A stretch of 64,000 bases of DNA from CAIWHR01 sp963781285 (GTDB taxonomy: Bacteria > Pseudomonadota > Gammaproteobacteria > Burkholderiales > Casimicrobiaceae): contig CAWAFI010000015.1 of assembly GCA_963781285.1 (NCBI GenBank), positions 1-64,000 on the forward strand, read 5' to 3'. The notes under the pieces were generated by a model. That model worked only from the letters and a program-made list of their open reading frames with translations, was not told where the DNA came from and did no database searches. Shown in pieces: positions 34,777 to 43,738 of this stretch (within the stretch, counting starts at the first letter, position 1; every line of letters starts with the position of its first letter). The translations under genes were made by a program, and so were the position numbers.

Positions 34777-35366
34777 GCCGCGGTCTCGATCGCGGCGACC
34801 AGCGCGACCGCGTCGCCCGCGAGCGGTTGGAGCGCGAACGGCGCGCCGGCCGTCCCGTCGCCATCCTCGACGACGACCGTGTGATCGGTGGCGATCGTCA
34901 GCGGCGGATGGCCGGGAAGCAGGCACTCGAGCGCGCCCGCGGCAGCATAACAAACGCGGAAGCGCGCCGGCGCGATGCGCGCCCCGGCGTCGCGCACGAC
35001 GATGAGCCGCCCCTGCACGCGCCCACGGCGCAGCATCAGATTGAAATCGCGCACGGGTCCTGCAACCAGTGCGCAGCGAATGTGGTCGTCGCCGCTGAAT
35101 GCATAGGGCTCATACGGCGCCCGCAGATCGACCGCATGACCGTCGCCTTCGAGCCGCATGCCGGCACCCGCGATCACCACGATCGTGCGGTCCACACCCG
35201 GGAAGCGCGAGAAGGGGCCGTCGGCCGTGACCTCGGCAATGCTGACGCGCCAGTCGAACGTAGCGAGGGTCGAGTCCGGCGGATGCGTGACGATCTCGGT
35301 CGTGCGCCCGCCGCCGTTCCGCCACGACATGCGCGTGTAATCGGCGGGTTGAAGGAAGCGATGCAT
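34773..35366 (-). CDS. hutD: HutD/Ves-family protein
   Basis: A 197-residue cupin-like protein (MHRFLQPADYTRMSWRNGGG, GVDRTIVVIAGAGMRLEGDG) often encoded in hut operons; proposed to moderate histidine catabolism, but no enzymatic role is firmly established. The start at 35366 fits the family opening; an ATG at 35381 in the same frame is also possible, and neither has a strong ribosome site. It is the first gene of the local hut block: hutC, hutH and hutU are not in the window. Confidence 0.85.
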   Translation of the reverse strand: MHRFLQPADYTRMSWRNGGGRTTEIVTHPPDSTLATFDWRVSIAEVTADGPFSRFPGVDRTIVVIAGAGMRLEGDGHAVDLRAPYEPYAFSGDDHIRCALVAGPVRDFNLMLRRGRVQGRLIVVRDAGARIAPARFRVCYAAAGALECLLPGHPPLTIATDHTVVVEDGDGTAGAPFALQPLAGDAVALVAAIETAA

Positions 35367-35580
35367 GCCGGACGGTAACATCGGGCCGTGTCGCCGGCGA
35401 TTCTAACAGGCTGATGCAGAACTCCTCATGAGCCGCGTTGCGGACGCTCAGTTGCCGAAAAAGAGCGCCCCGGAGACGGGACATCGGCGCCCGGAACAGA
35501 GCGCGTGACACGAAGATTGACAGACCCGTTGCCGGGCCCTAGATTTCACGCGTTCTCTCCTCACCTCCCGGAGCATTCCC

Positions 35581-36528
35581 ATGCGCAAGATTCTCGCTCT
35601 CGCGGCAGGCGCCGCGCTCTTCGCCATCGCGCCCGGCGCGTCCGCGCAGGAGATCAAGGTCGCCATCGGCATGTCCGGCTGGACCGGCTTCGCGCCGCTC
35701 ACACTGGCGAAGGACGCCGGCATCTTCAGGAAGAACGGCCTCGACGTCACGCTGAAGATGATTCCGCAGAAGGATCGTCACCTCGCGATCGCGTCGGGGG
35801 ACATCCAGTGCGCCGCGACGACGGTCGAGACCTGGATCGTCTGGAACGCGGGCGGCGTGGCGACGAAGCAGATCTTCCAGATGGACAAGAGCTACGGCGC
35901 CGACGGGATGGCCGTGCGGAGCAACGTTGCGGAGATCGCCGATCTCAAAGGCAAGACGGTCGCCGCCTCGGCACCCGGCACCGCGCCGTACTTCACGTTG
36001 GCCTGGTTCCTCAAGAAGAACGGGCTTTCCGTCAAGGATGTGGCGGTCGTCAACCTCGAGCCCGCTGCCGCGGCGCAGGCGTTCGTCGCCGGCCAGAACG
36101 ACGCAGCGATGACATACGAGCCCTACCTGTCGACGGTGCGCGACAACCCGCAGGCGGGCAGGATCATCGCCACCACACTCGACTACCCGATGATCATGGA
36201 CACGTTCGGCTGCACGCCGAAATTTCTCGCCGAGAATCCGAAGGCTGCGCAGGCACTCGCCAACAGCTACTTCGAGGCGATCGACATGGTCAGGAAGGAG
36301 CCGCAGAAGAGCTACGAGATCATGGGCGCACCGACCAAACAGTCGGGCGAGCAGTTCGCGAAGTCGGCGGCGTACCTGCGCTGGCAGGACAAGGCGGCGA
36401 ACCAGAAGTTTTTCGCCGGCGAGTTCCAGCAGTTCAGCAAGGAGGCGGCCGACCTGCTCCTCGAGATCGGCGTCCTCAGGTCGATACCCGATCTGACGAC
36501 GATCGTCGACACGTCGTACATCAAGTGA
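35581..36528 (+). CDS. ABC transporter substrate-binding protein (SsuA/TauA-like)
   Basis: A 315-residue periplasmic protein with signal peptide (MRKILALAAGAALFAIAPGA, cleavage near ASAQ). The NMT1/ThiY-type fold is recognisable: GWTGFAPLTLAKDAGIFRKN, then LKGKTVAASAPGTAPYFTLA and QNDAAMTYEPYLSTV. Relatives bind sulfonates, nitrate, taurine, pyrimidine precursors or urea-related compounds. The ligand cannot be told from sequence. It opens a three-gene importer operon that diverges from hutD. Confidence 0.85.
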   Translation: MRKILALAAGAALFAIAPGASAQEIKVAIGMSGWTGFAPLTLAKDAGIFRKNGLDVTLKMIPQKDRHLAIASGDIQCAATTVETWIVWNAGGVATKQIFQMDKSYGADGMAVRSNVAEIADLKGKTVAASAPGTAPYFTLAWFLKKNGLSVKDVAVVNLEPAAAAQAFVAGQNDAAMTYEPYLSTVRDNPQAGRIIATTLDYPMIMDTFGCTPKFLAENPKAAQALANSYFEAIDMVRKEPQKSYEIMGAPTKQSGEQFAKSAAYLRWQDKAANQKFFAGEFQQFSKEAADLLLEIGVLRSIPDLTTIVDTSYIK

Positions 36529-36589
36529 CGCGGATGTCCGAGAGCGGGACGCGCGGCGTCGAAACGATCGGAGACGGCCGGGTCATCCC

Positions 36590-36671
36590 GGGCGAGCATG
36601 ACGGCGCGAGACCCGGGATCCAGCGTCTTTGCGGGAACGACTCTGGGTTCCCGCTTTCGCGGGAACGACGT
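36590..36671. repeat. Inverted-repeat element (GGTTCCCGCTTTCGCGGGAACGAC type)
   Basis: GTTCCCGC (36647-36654) pairs with GCGGGAAC (36659-36666) around TTTC, and a related GCGGGAACGAC half lies at 36631-36641 next to ACCCGGGATCCAG. Dispersed repeats with this core are common between genes in many proteobacteria. It separates the binding protein from its permease by 154 bp. Confidence 0.75.
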
Positions 36672-36682
36672 TCGCTGTAGCG

Positions 36683-37456
36683 ATGACGCCCCTCAAACCC
36701 ATTCCGCCAGGGCGGAAGGCGCTGCTAGGCATCGCCTTTTTTGCCGCGTTCTTCGCGGCGTGGGCAGCGGCAACGTTCGGAGGCTTCGTGCCGAAGACGT
36801 TTCTCGCCGATCCGGTGACGATGTTGCACGAAGGCTACGACCTGTTCGTGAAATACGGCTTCGCACGTGACGTCGGCATCACGGTCTGGCGCGTCGTCGG
36901 TGGATTCGTGCTGGCCGCGGTCGTCGCCGTCCCGCTCGGCGTCGCGATGGGCGCCTACAAGCCGATCGAGGCGTTCTTCGAGCCCTTCATCTCGTTCGCG
37001 CGCTACCTGCCGGCGTCTGCGTTCATCCCGCTCCTGATCTTGTGGGCAGGGATCGGCGAAATGCAGAAATTGCTGGTGATCTTCATCGGCTCGTTCTTCC
37101 AGATCGTGCTGATGGTGGCAGTGACCGTCGGCGCCACGCGCCGCGATCTCGTCGAGGCGGCCTACACGCTCGGAGCGGATGCGCACGGTGTCGTGCGTCG
37201 GGTGTTGCTGCCGGGCTCTGCCCCGGCGATCGCCGAAACGCTGCGTCTCGTGCTCGGTTGGGCCTGGACCTATGTGATCGTCGCCGAGCTGATCGGCGCC
37301 TCGTCCGGAATCGGCCACATGATCACCGACAGCCAGGCGCTGCTCAACACCGGACAGATCATCTTCGGCATCATCGTCATCGGCGTCATCGGTCTGATAT
37401 CCGACTTCGCGTTCAAGTGGGGCAACCAGCGGCTGTTTCCCTGGAGCCTGGCGTGA
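36683..37456 (+). CDS. ABC transporter permease (SsuC/TauC-like)
   Basis: A 257-residue permease with six membrane helices. The ATPase-contact loop is EAAYTLGADAHGVVRRVLLP (about residues 155-175), typical of the sulfonate/nitrate/taurine branch. The start at 36683 (MTPLKPIPPGRKALLG) is preferred: upstream in-frame sequence is translated repeat. It pairs with the binding protein before and the ATPase after. Confidence 0.9.
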   Translation: MTPLKPIPPGRKALLGIAFFAAFFAAWAAATFGGFVPKTFLADPVTMLHEGYDLFVKYGFARDVGITVWRVVGGFVLAAVVAVPLGVAMGAYKPIEAFFEPFISFARYLPASAFIPLLILWAGIGEMQKLLVIFIGSFFQIVLMVAVTVGATRRDLVEAAYTLGADAHGVVRRVLLPGSAPAIAETLRLVLGWAWTYVIVAELIGASSGIGHMITDSQALLNTGQIIFGIIVIGVIGLISDFAFKWGNQRLFPWSLA

Positions 37457-37481
37457 GCGGCTGGGCCCGAAATCGACCTCC

Positions 37482-38279
37482 ATGAGCAAGCTTCTGATCG
37501 ATGCGGTCGGGCGTACGTTTCCCGGTGTACATGGCGGCGGCACGACCGAGGCGCTGCGACCCGTGTCGCTCGCCGTTGCCGACAACGACTTCATTGCGAT
37601 CCTCGGGCCCTCCGGCTGCGGCAAGTCGACGCTGCTGCGCATCGTCGCCGGCCTCGATGCGCCGACAACGGGCCGCGTCCTTCTCGACGGCGCGCCGGTG
37701 ACGGGCCCCGGCGCCGACCGCGGGATGGTGTTCCAGAGCTACACGCTGTTCCCGTGGCTCACCGTCCGCCAGAATATCTGCTTCGGGCTGCGCGAGAAGG
37801 CGCGGCCGCAGCCGGAGCAGGACGAGATCGCCGCGCACTACATCGGCCGCATGGGCCTCGCGGGATTCGAGCACCACTATCCGAAGATGCTCTCAGGCGG
37901 CATGCAGCAGCGCACCGCGATCGCCCGCGCACTCGCCAACGAGCCCAAGATCCTGCTCCTCGACGAGCCGTTCGGCGCGCTCGACAACCAGACGCGTGCG
38001 CTGATGCAGGAATTGCTGCTCGGCATCTGGGAGGCGGAGCGCAAGACCGTCCTCTTCGTCACCCACGACATCGACGAGGCGATCTTCGTCGCCGGCCGCG
38101 TCGTGGTCATGTCGGCGCGTCCCGGCCGGATCAAGGCCGAGGTGGCGGTCGATTTTCCCCATCCACGGCACTACACGGTCAAGACGACGCCGGAATTTTC
38201 GGCGTTGAAAGCGCGGCTGACCGAGGAAATCCGCGTCGAGGCGATCAAGGTCGCAAGCGGAGCTGTCGGCGATGCGTGA
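37482..38279 (+). CDS. ABC transporter ATP-binding protein (SsuB/TauB-like)
   Basis: A 265-residue ATPase: Walker A GPSGCGKSTLL, Q-loop FQSYTLFPW, signature LSGGMQQRTAIARAL, Walker B ILLLDEPFGALD and switch region FVTHDIDEAIF. It completes the importer. It overlaps the following lipoprotein gene by 8 bp. Confidence 0.92.
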   Translation: MSKLLIDAVGRTFPGVHGGGTTEALRPVSLAVADNDFIAILGPSGCGKSTLLRIVAGLDAPTTGRVLLDGAPVTGPGADRGMVFQSYTLFPWLTVRQNICFGLREKARPQPEQDEIAAHYIGRMGLAGFEHHYPKMLSGGMQQRTAIARALANEPKILLLDEPFGALDNQTRALMQELLLGIWEAERKTVLFVTHDIDEAIFVAGRVVVMSARPGRIKAEVAVDFPHPRHYTVKTTPEFSALKARLTEEIRVEAIKVASGAVGDA

Positions 38280-39147
38280 CGTGGCACGCGCTCTGGTGGC
38301 CGCCTACCTCGCGTTCGTGCTTGCCGGATGCATCGTCATACCGGATGCGCAGCGCACGGTCGTGTTGCGTCACGACGGTGGCATCGGCGTCGATTCGCAG
38401 CCGTGCGGCACCCTCACGCTGGCGGGCAGCGCCGATGGCATCGCGGCCGGAGCCCTCGATCCTGCGGCGTTGCGCATCGCGAGCTGGAATCTCCACAAGG
38501 GCGAAGATCCCGGCTGGCAAGGCGATCTCGCGCGAATCGCAGCAACGCACGACGTCGTGCTGCTGCAGGAAGTGCTGCTCACGGAGAGGCTGCGGGTCGT
38601 GCTCGAAACCGCGGGTCTGCGCTGGCAACTTGCGAGCTCCTTCACGCTGAACGGCCGGGACGCCGGGGTTCTGACCGCCGCACGTGCGATTCCGCTGTCG
38701 GCCTGCTCACAGTCGGTGCAGGAGCCGCTGATCGTACTTCCGAAGTCAGCGCTCGTCGCCCGGTTTCGCCTCGCCGGCCACGAAGCGACGCTCGCCGTGG
38801 CGAACATGCACGGGATCAACTTCACGCTGGCGACGGCCGGCGCCTACCAGAAACAGCTCGACGCCGTCGGTGCCGAGCTGGCGACGCACGAAGGCCCGAT
38901 CGTGCTCGCCGGCGATTTCAATACCTGGAATGAAACACGGCTGGCAGCGGTCGAAGCGATGGCACGCCGCCTGCGGCTCGGCGCCGTGGTGTTCCGGCCG
39001 GACGTGCGCCAGCAGTTTGCTGGACACGAAGTCGACCACATGTACGTGCGCGGGCTCGAAGTCGTCGCTGCCGCCACGGTCGGTGTCACGTCGTCCGACC
39101 ACAACCCGGTTTTCGCCACACTGCGCCTCAGCGAGGATGCGCGTTGA
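38272..39147 (+). CDS. Endonuclease/exonuclease/phosphatase-family lipoprotein
   Basis: The 291-residue protein has a lipobox (LAFVLAGC) and an EEP-fold domain: LRIASWNLHKGED (about residues 67-79), LQEVLLTERLR, ANMHGINF, GDFNTWNETR and SSDHNPVFATL give the Mg2+/catalytic residues of the DNase I-like superfamily. It would be membrane-anchored facing the periplasm; substrate unknown. It overlaps the ATPase gene, and its stop overlaps the next TTG start. Confidence 0.85.
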   Translation: MRDVARALVAAYLAFVLAGCIVIPDAQRTVVLRHDGGIGVDSQPCGTLTLAGSADGIAAGALDPAALRIASWNLHKGEDPGWQGDLARIAATHDVVLLQEVLLTERLRVVLETAGLRWQLASSFTLNGRDAGVLTAARAIPLSACSQSVQEPLIVLPKSALVARFRLAGHEATLAVANMHGINFTLATAGAYQKQLDAVGAELATHEGPIVLAGDFNTWNETRLAAVEAMARRLRLGAVVFRPDVRQQFAGHEVDHMYVRGLEVVAAATVGVTSSDHNPVFATLRLSEDAR

Positions 39148-39341
39148 AGAATCGCACGACATCCCTCGTGTCGGCTGGCGCAATGCTGTTCGCTCTGGCG
39201 TATGGGCACGCGAGTCCGGCCGATGGCAACCCGGACAGTCGCGCGCAGGCAGAGATCGATCATCTGCTCGACTACGTCGCGGCGTCGGGATGCAGTTTCA
39301 TCCGCGATGGACGCGCTTTTCCCTGCTGGGCATTACGCTGA
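39144..39341 (+). pseudogene. DUF5329-like secreted protein, truncated
   Basis: A TTG overlapping the previous stop (TTGA) opens a 65-residue frame with a signal-like N-terminus and AEIDHLLDYVAASGCSFIRD, which resembles the start of DUF5329 proteins. The family normally continues for another 50-60 residues; here the frame turns to unrelated residues and stops. The rest cannot be found before galE, so the gene is truncated or frameshifted. Confidence 0.55.
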
Positions 39342-39407
39342 CCCGGTCATCATGGCCGCGCCAGCGGTCCTTCACCATCGTTGTGCGTCGGTCGGTATGG
39401 CGGCAAC

Positions 39408-40418
39408 TCAATATCGGCCGCCGTTCTGTTGCCACCGCCACGCATCGGCACAGATCGCATCGAGACCGCGCGTGGCGCGCCAATGGAGCAGCGCTTCCGC
39501 GCGCGAAGGATCCGCGTAGTAGCAAGCAACGTCCCCTGCTCGCCTGGGCGCGAGCGTGCGCGTGATGCGACGGCCGCAGGCGCTCTCGAAGGCGGCGACG
39601 ACGTCGAGCACCGAGTGTCCACGCCCGAGCCCGACATTGAGCGTGACCGCGCCGGCGTTGCCCGCCACGAACTTGTACGCCGCGACATGAGCAGCGGCCA
39701 GATCCTGCACGTGCACGTAGTCGCGAACCCCGGTGCCGTCGGATGTTGGCCAGTCGGTGCCGTAGATCGACAGATCCGAGAACTCGCCGGCGGCGATCCG
39801 GCAGAGGAGCGGCACGAGGTTATTCGGCCGGCCGTTGGGTGCTTCACCGATCTCGCCCGAAGGATGCGCGCCGGCAGGATTGAAATAACGCAAGATCGCA
39901 ATGCGCCAGTTCGGATTCGCACGTGCCAGGTCGCGCAGGAAATCCTCGACCACGCGTTTGGTGCGCCCATAAACGCTCTGCGGCGCGAGCGGCGCGTCCT
40001 CGGCGACTGGAAGACGCTCGGGCTGGCCATACACCGACGCCGACGAACTGCAGACGAAGTTAGCGACGCCCGCCTCGCCCATCACCTCCGCGAGCGCGAA
40101 AGCACCGCCAACGTTGACGTCGTAGTATGTGAGGGGTCGCAATTCGGACTCGCCGATGGCCTTCAATCCGGCGCAGTGCACGACACCGGCAATCGGATGA
40201 TCATGGAACGCGCGCCGGAGGGCGTTGATATCGCGGACGTCGGCTTCGATGCATGGGATGGGACCGTCGGCCAACGCCGCGAGCCGCGACAGTACGGCGC
40301 GCGTGCTGTTGGCGAAGTTGTCCAGTACGGTCACCGCGTACCCGGCCCGCGCCAACTCGACGACGACATGCGAGCCGACGTAGCCAGCGCCCCCTGTCAC
40401 GAGTATGGTGTCCGTCAT
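39408..40418 (-). CDS. galE: UDP-glucose 4-epimerase
   Basis: A 336-residue short-chain dehydrogenase-type enzyme interconverting UDP-glucose and UDP-galactose. NAD motif ILVTGGAGYVGSHVVVELAR, catalytic Ser/Tyr/Lys in CSSSASVYGQPE and YGRTKRVVEDF, and substrate segments ILRYFNPAGAHPSG and DGTGVRDYVHVQDLA are all intact. It lies between the truncated DUF5329-like gene and the terminator of the ribosomal supercluster, on the same strand as the latter. Confidence 0.95.
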   Translation of the reverse strand: MTDTILVTGGAGYVGSHVVVELARAGYAVTVLDNFANSTRAVLSRLAALADGPIPCIEADVRDINALRRAFHDHPIAGVVHCAGLKAIGESELRPLTYYDVNVGGAFALAEVMGEAGVANFVCSSSASVYGQPERLPVAEDAPLAPQSVYGRTKRVVEDFLRDLARANPNWRIAILRYFNPAGAHPSGEIGEAPNGRPNNLVPLLCRIAAGEFSDLSIYGTDWPTSDGTGVRDYVHVQDLAAAHVAAYKFVAGNAGAVTLNVGLGRGHSVLDVVAAFESACGRRITRTLAPRRAGDVACYYADPSRAEALLHWRATRGLDAICADAWRWQQNGGRY

Positions 40419-40420
40419 AA

Positions 40421-40477
40421 GGGGTCAGGTTAGCATTTCACGCCGGTCAGCCCAGCATCAAATATTAACCCGACCCC
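40421..40477. repeat. 57-bp inverted-repeat element (GGGGTCAGGTTA type)
   Basis: GGGGTCAGGTTA (40421-40432) and TAACCCGACCCC (40466-40477) form 12-bp arms with one mismatch. Repeats with this core are widespread in beta- and gammaproteobacterial intergenic DNA. It lies immediately upstream of the galE start and may overlap its promoter. Confidence 0.65.
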
Positions 40478-40483
40478 GCAAAC

Positions 40484-40511
40484 AAAAGGCCGGGCAGACG
40501 GAAGCCCGGCC
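40484..40511 (-). terminator. Terminator of the ribosomal protein/alpha operon
   Basis: On the minus strand GGCCGGGC pairs with GCCCGGCC around an 8-nt loop and is followed by TTTT. It lies 28 bp after the rplQ stop and ends the long ribosomal transcript. Confidence 0.9.
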
Positions 40512-40538
40512 TTCGCAGCGCAACGAAAGGCGCCGTGG

Positions 40539-40940
40539 CTACGCGGCTTTCGCTTCGCCGGCCTTCGCCTCGGCGGCCGCCTCGGAACGGTCGACCAGCT
40601 CGACGAGCGCCATCGGCGCCTTGTCGCCGACGCGAAAGCCGAACTTGAGGATGCGCAGGTAGCCGCCCGGACGCGCCTGATAGCGCGGGCCGAGCTCGTT
40701 GAAGAGCTTGGTCACTACGCCGCGGTCGCGCAGCCGGTCGAACGCGAGGCGCCTGTTGGCCACCGTCGGCGTCTTGCCGAGCGTGATCAGCGGCTCCGCA
40801 ACGCGGCGCAACTCCTTCGCCTTCGGCAGCGTGGTCTTGATGACCTCGTGTGTCAGCAGGGAGTTGGTCATGTTCCGCAGCATCGCGAGGCGATGGCTGC
40901 TGGTGCGGTTGAGTTTCCGCAGACCGTGACGGTGGCGCAT
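40539..40940 (-). CDS. rplQ: 50S ribosomal protein L17
   Basis: The last gene of the alpha operon. The 133-residue protein starts MRHRHGLRKLNRTSSHRLAM, with NMTNSLLTHEVIKTTLPKAK following, and ends in an alanine/glutamate-rich tail. Normal bacterial length. It follows rpoA by 28 bp. Confidence 0.97.
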   Translation of the reverse strand: MRHRHGLRKLNRTSSHRLAMLRNMTNSLLTHEVIKTTLPKAKELRRVAEPLITLGKTPTVANRRLAFDRLRDRGVVTKLFNELGPRYQARPGGYLRILKFGFRVGDKAPMALVELVDRSEAAAEAKAGEAKAA

Positions 40941-40968
40941 GATGTCGTTCCTTCGTGTCCGCGCGCCG

Positions 40969-41946
40969 TTACGGGCGGTCGAGCCCGGCCGGCGGCCAGT
41001 TCTCGAGCTTCATCCCCAGCGAGAGCCCGCGCGATGCCAGCACTTCCTTGATCTCGTTCAACGACTTGCGCCCGAGATTCGGGGTCTTCAGGAGCTCGGT
41101 CTCGGTGCGCTGGATGAGATCGCCGATGTAATAGATGTTCTCGGCCTTGAGGCAGTTCGCCGAGCGGACCGTCAGCTCAAGGTCGTCGACGGGACGCAGC
41201 AGCACCGGGTCGACCTGCGGTGATGCGCGCTCGGCGGCGGTCACTTCGGTGCCCTGCAGATCGGCGAACACCGACAGCTGCTCGACCAGCACGGAGGCCG
41301 CGTAACGCACGGCCTGTTCCGGCTCGACCACACCATTGGTCTCGATGTCGAGGACGAGCTTGTCGAGGTCGGTACGCTGCTCGACCCGCGCACTCTCGAC
41401 CGCGTAGCTCACGCGGCGCACCGGCGAGAACGATGCATCCAGCAGGATGCTGCCGATCGTGCGTCCACCCTCGGGCTTGATGCGGGCCGTTGCCGGCTGG
41501 TAGCCGCGGCCCTTCTCGACCTTGATCTCCATCTCGATCTTGCCGCCGGCGGTCAGGTGCGCGATCAGGTGGTCGGGATTGATGATCTCGACATCGTGGT
41601 TGGGCTCGATGTCGGCGGCCGTGACCGGACCTTCGCCTGTCTTCGACAGCTTGAGCAGCACGTGATCGCGGTTGTGCAGCTTCAGCACCACGCCCTTGAG
41701 GTTGAGCAGGATGTCGACGACATCCTCCTGCACGCCGTCGAGCGCCGAGTACTCGTGCAGCACGCCGGTGATCCTGACCTCGGTCGGCGCATAGCCCGGC
41801 ATCGACGAGAGCAGCACGCGCCGCAGCGCGTTGCCGAGCGTGTGGCCATAGCCGCGCTCGAACGGTTCCATCACCACTTTGGCGTGGAACGGCGAGGTCG
41901 ACTGTACATCGATGATGCGCGGTTTCAACAGAACATTGCTCTGCAT
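40969..41946 (-). CDS. rpoA: RNA polymerase alpha subunit
   Basis: A 325-residue subunit that nucleates RNA polymerase assembly. The N-terminal dimerisation domain (VVMEPFERGYGHTLGNALRR, SMPGYAPTEVRITG) and the C-terminal activator/UP-element domain (LELTVRSANCLKAENIYYIG, TPNLGRKSLNEIKEVL) are complete. It sits between rpsD and rplQ as usual. Confidence 0.98.
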   Translation of the reverse strand: MQSNVLLKPRIIDVQSTSPFHAKVVMEPFERGYGHTLGNALRRVLLSSMPGYAPTEVRITGVLHEYSALDGVQEDVVDILLNLKGVVLKLHNRDHVLLKLSKTGEGPVTAADIEPNHDVEIINPDHLIAHLTAGGKIEMEIKVEKGRGYQPATARIKPEGGRTIGSILLDASFSPVRRVSYAVESARVEQRTDLDKLVLDIETNGVVEPEQAVRYAASVLVEQLSVFADLQGTEVTAAERASPQVDPVLLRPVDDLELTVRSANCLKAENIYYIGDLIQRTETELLKTPNLGRKSLNEIKEVLASRGLSLGMKLENWPPAGLDRP

Positions 41947-42080
41947 GCGGAACCTTTAGACGGGTTCAAAAACCCAAACTTGGAAAATCCGATTCGACGG
42001 TCGCGGCGCAACCCTGCGGCCGTCGTCTTCCATCCTGCCATTGGTCGCGACGTGAGCCCTCCGACCGTCGGGTCCATCCT

Positions 42081-42704
42081 TCACTTGGAATACAATTCGA
42101 CCACCAGGCTCTCGTTGATATCCTGTCCGAACTCCGGGCGGTCCGGCGCGCCCTTGAAGACGCCCGACGCCTTCTTGACGTCGACCTCGACCCACGAAGG
42201 GAAGCCGACTTTCTCCGCGAGTTCGAGGGATGCCTGGATCCGGAGCTGGCCCTTCGCCTTCTCGGTCGCGGCGATCACGTCGCCCCCTTTGACCCGCGCC
42301 GACGGAATGTTGACGACCTTGCCGTTGACGGTGATCGAACCGTGGCCGACCAGCTGCCGCGCCTCCGCCCGGGTCGAGCCCAAGCCCATCCGATAGACGA
42401 CGTTGTCGAGTCTCGATTCCAGTAATTGGAGCAGGTTCGTGCCGGTCGAGCCCTTGCCCTTGGCGGCGGCCTGGAAATAGCGGCGGAACTGCCGTTCGAG
42501 GATGCCGTAGGTCCGACGCAGCTTCTGCTTCTCGCGCAGCTGGTTGCCGAAGTCGGACTGGCGCATGCCTGACTTGACGCCGTGCTGCCCGGGCTTGGTT
42601 TCCAGCTTGCACTTGGAGTCGAGCGAACGACGCGCGCTTTTCAGGAAAAGGTCGGTGCCTTCCCGTCGCGCCAGCTTGCACTTGGGTCCCGTGTATCGAG
42701 CCAC
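42081..42704 (-). CDS. rpsD: 30S ribosomal protein S4
   Basis: A 207-residue 16S rRNA-binding assembly protein, MARYTGPKCKLARREGTDLF..., with the S4 RNA-binding domain in RLDNVVYRMGLGSTRAEARQ. The 134-bp gap before rpoA is the longest in this operon segment; I see no clear promoter in it. Confidence 0.97.
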   Translation of the reverse strand: MARYTGPKCKLARREGTDLFLKSARRSLDSKCKLETKPGQHGVKSGMRQSDFGNQLREKQKLRRTYGILERQFRRYFQAAAKGKGSTGTNLLQLLESRLDNVVYRMGLGSTRAEARQLVGHGSITVNGKVVNIPSARVKGGDVIAATEKAKGQLRIQASLELAEKVGFPSWVEVDVKKASGVFKGAPDRPEFGQDINESLVVELYSK

Positions 42705-42748
42705 TTTGCTATCCCGGTTGCTGTGAATTCAATGAAAGACGCGGCGCC

Positions 42749-43156
42749 CTAGATGCGACGGCGTTTCGGAGGGCGACAGCCGTTGTGGGGAATGGGCGTC
42801 ACGTCCGAGATGCTGCTGATCTTGATGCCGAGCGCGTTGAGCGCCCGCACCGCCGATTCGCGGCCGGGGCCGGGGCCCTTGATTCGCACTTCGAGGTTCT
42901 TCACCCCGCATTCGACCGCGACGCGACCCGCCTTTTCGGCCGCGACCTGCGCCGCGAAGGGCGTCGACTTGCGCGAGCCCTTGAAGCCGGCGCCGCCGGA
43001 AGTTGCCCACGACAGCGCATTGCCCTGCCGGTCGGTGATCGTGATGATCGTGTTGTTGAACGACGCGTGGATGTGCGCGATGCCTTCGGCGACGCTCTTC
43101 TTGACCTTCTTTCGCGCGCGCGCGGCGCCGGTCTTCTGCGTGGGTTGCTGTGCCAT
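42749..43156 (-). CDS. rpsK: 30S ribosomal protein S11
   Basis: A 135-residue platform protein. The start at 43156 gives MAQQPTQKTGAARARKKVKK; the core (GIAHIHASFNNTIITITDRQ, TPIPHNGCRPPKRRRI) is standard. Order rpsM-rpsK-rpsD-rpoA is conserved. Confidence 0.97.
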   Translation of the reverse strand: MAQQPTQKTGAARARKKVKKSVAEGIAHIHASFNNTIITITDRQGNALSWATSGGAGFKGSRKSTPFAAQVAAEKAGRVAVECGVKNLEVRIKGPGPGRESAVRALNALGIKISSISDVTPIPHNGCRPPKRRRI

Positions 43157-43175
43157 TCTCTGTTGTCCTCGACCG

Positions 43176-43568
43176 TTACTTGCCGGCCGGCTTGGCCGCC
43201 GGCTTGCTGCTGATGCCCGCCCGCGACTTCTTCGGGCCCTTGCGCGTGCGTGCGTTGGTGCGCGTGCGCTGGCCGCGCACCGGCAGCCCGCGACGGTGCC
43301 GCACACCGCGATAACAACCGAGGTCCATCAGCCGCTTGATGCTCATCGTCACCTCGCGGCGCAGGTCGCCCTCGACGGTGAACTTCTGGACCTGCTCGCG
43401 CAGCTTGTCCATGTCCGCGTCGGACAGGTCCTTGACCTTCGTCTGGGCCTTGATGCCGGCTGCGGCACAGATGGCCTGGGCGCGCGGACGACCAATGCCG
43501 TAGATCGCGGTGAGCGCGATCTCCGCGTGCTGGTGATTCGGAATGTTGACGCCTGCAATACGAGCCAT
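43176..43568 (-). CDS. rpsM: 30S ribosomal protein S13
   Basis: A 130-residue protein of the small-subunit head: MARIAGVNIPNHQHAEIALT, CYRGVRHRRGLPVRGQRTRT. The lysine/alanine-rich C-terminal extension reaches toward the P site. Confidence 0.97.
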   Translation of the reverse strand: MARIAGVNIPNHQHAEIALTAIYGIGRPRAQAICAAAGIKAQTKVKDLSDADMDKLREQVQKFTVEGDLRREVTMSIKRLMDLGCYRGVRHRRGLPVRGQRTRTNARTRKGPKKSRAGISSKPAAKPAGK

Positions 43569-43608
43569 GTCTTTACCTGTCCAAAGTTCCCGGCCGCCGA
43601 TCGGCCGA

Positions 43609-43722
43609 TCAGCCTTGTCGCTGCTTGTGGCGCGGGTCCGTGCAGATGACGCGCACGACACCCTTGCGCCGGATGATCTTGCAGTTGCGGCAGATCTTCT
43701 TCACCGAAGCCAGTACTTTCAT
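43609..43722 (-). CDS. rpmJ: 50S ribosomal protein L36
   Basis: A 37-residue protein, MKVLASVKKICRNCKIIRRK, then GVVRVICTDPRHKQRQG. It is the zinc-binding form with the CXXC-type ligand set (CRNC...C...H). It sits between infA and rpsM. Confidence 0.96.
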   Translation of the reverse strand: MKVLASVKKICRNCKIIRRKGVVRVICTDPRHKQRQG

Positions 43723-43738
43723 CGTTCTGCCCTTCGCG

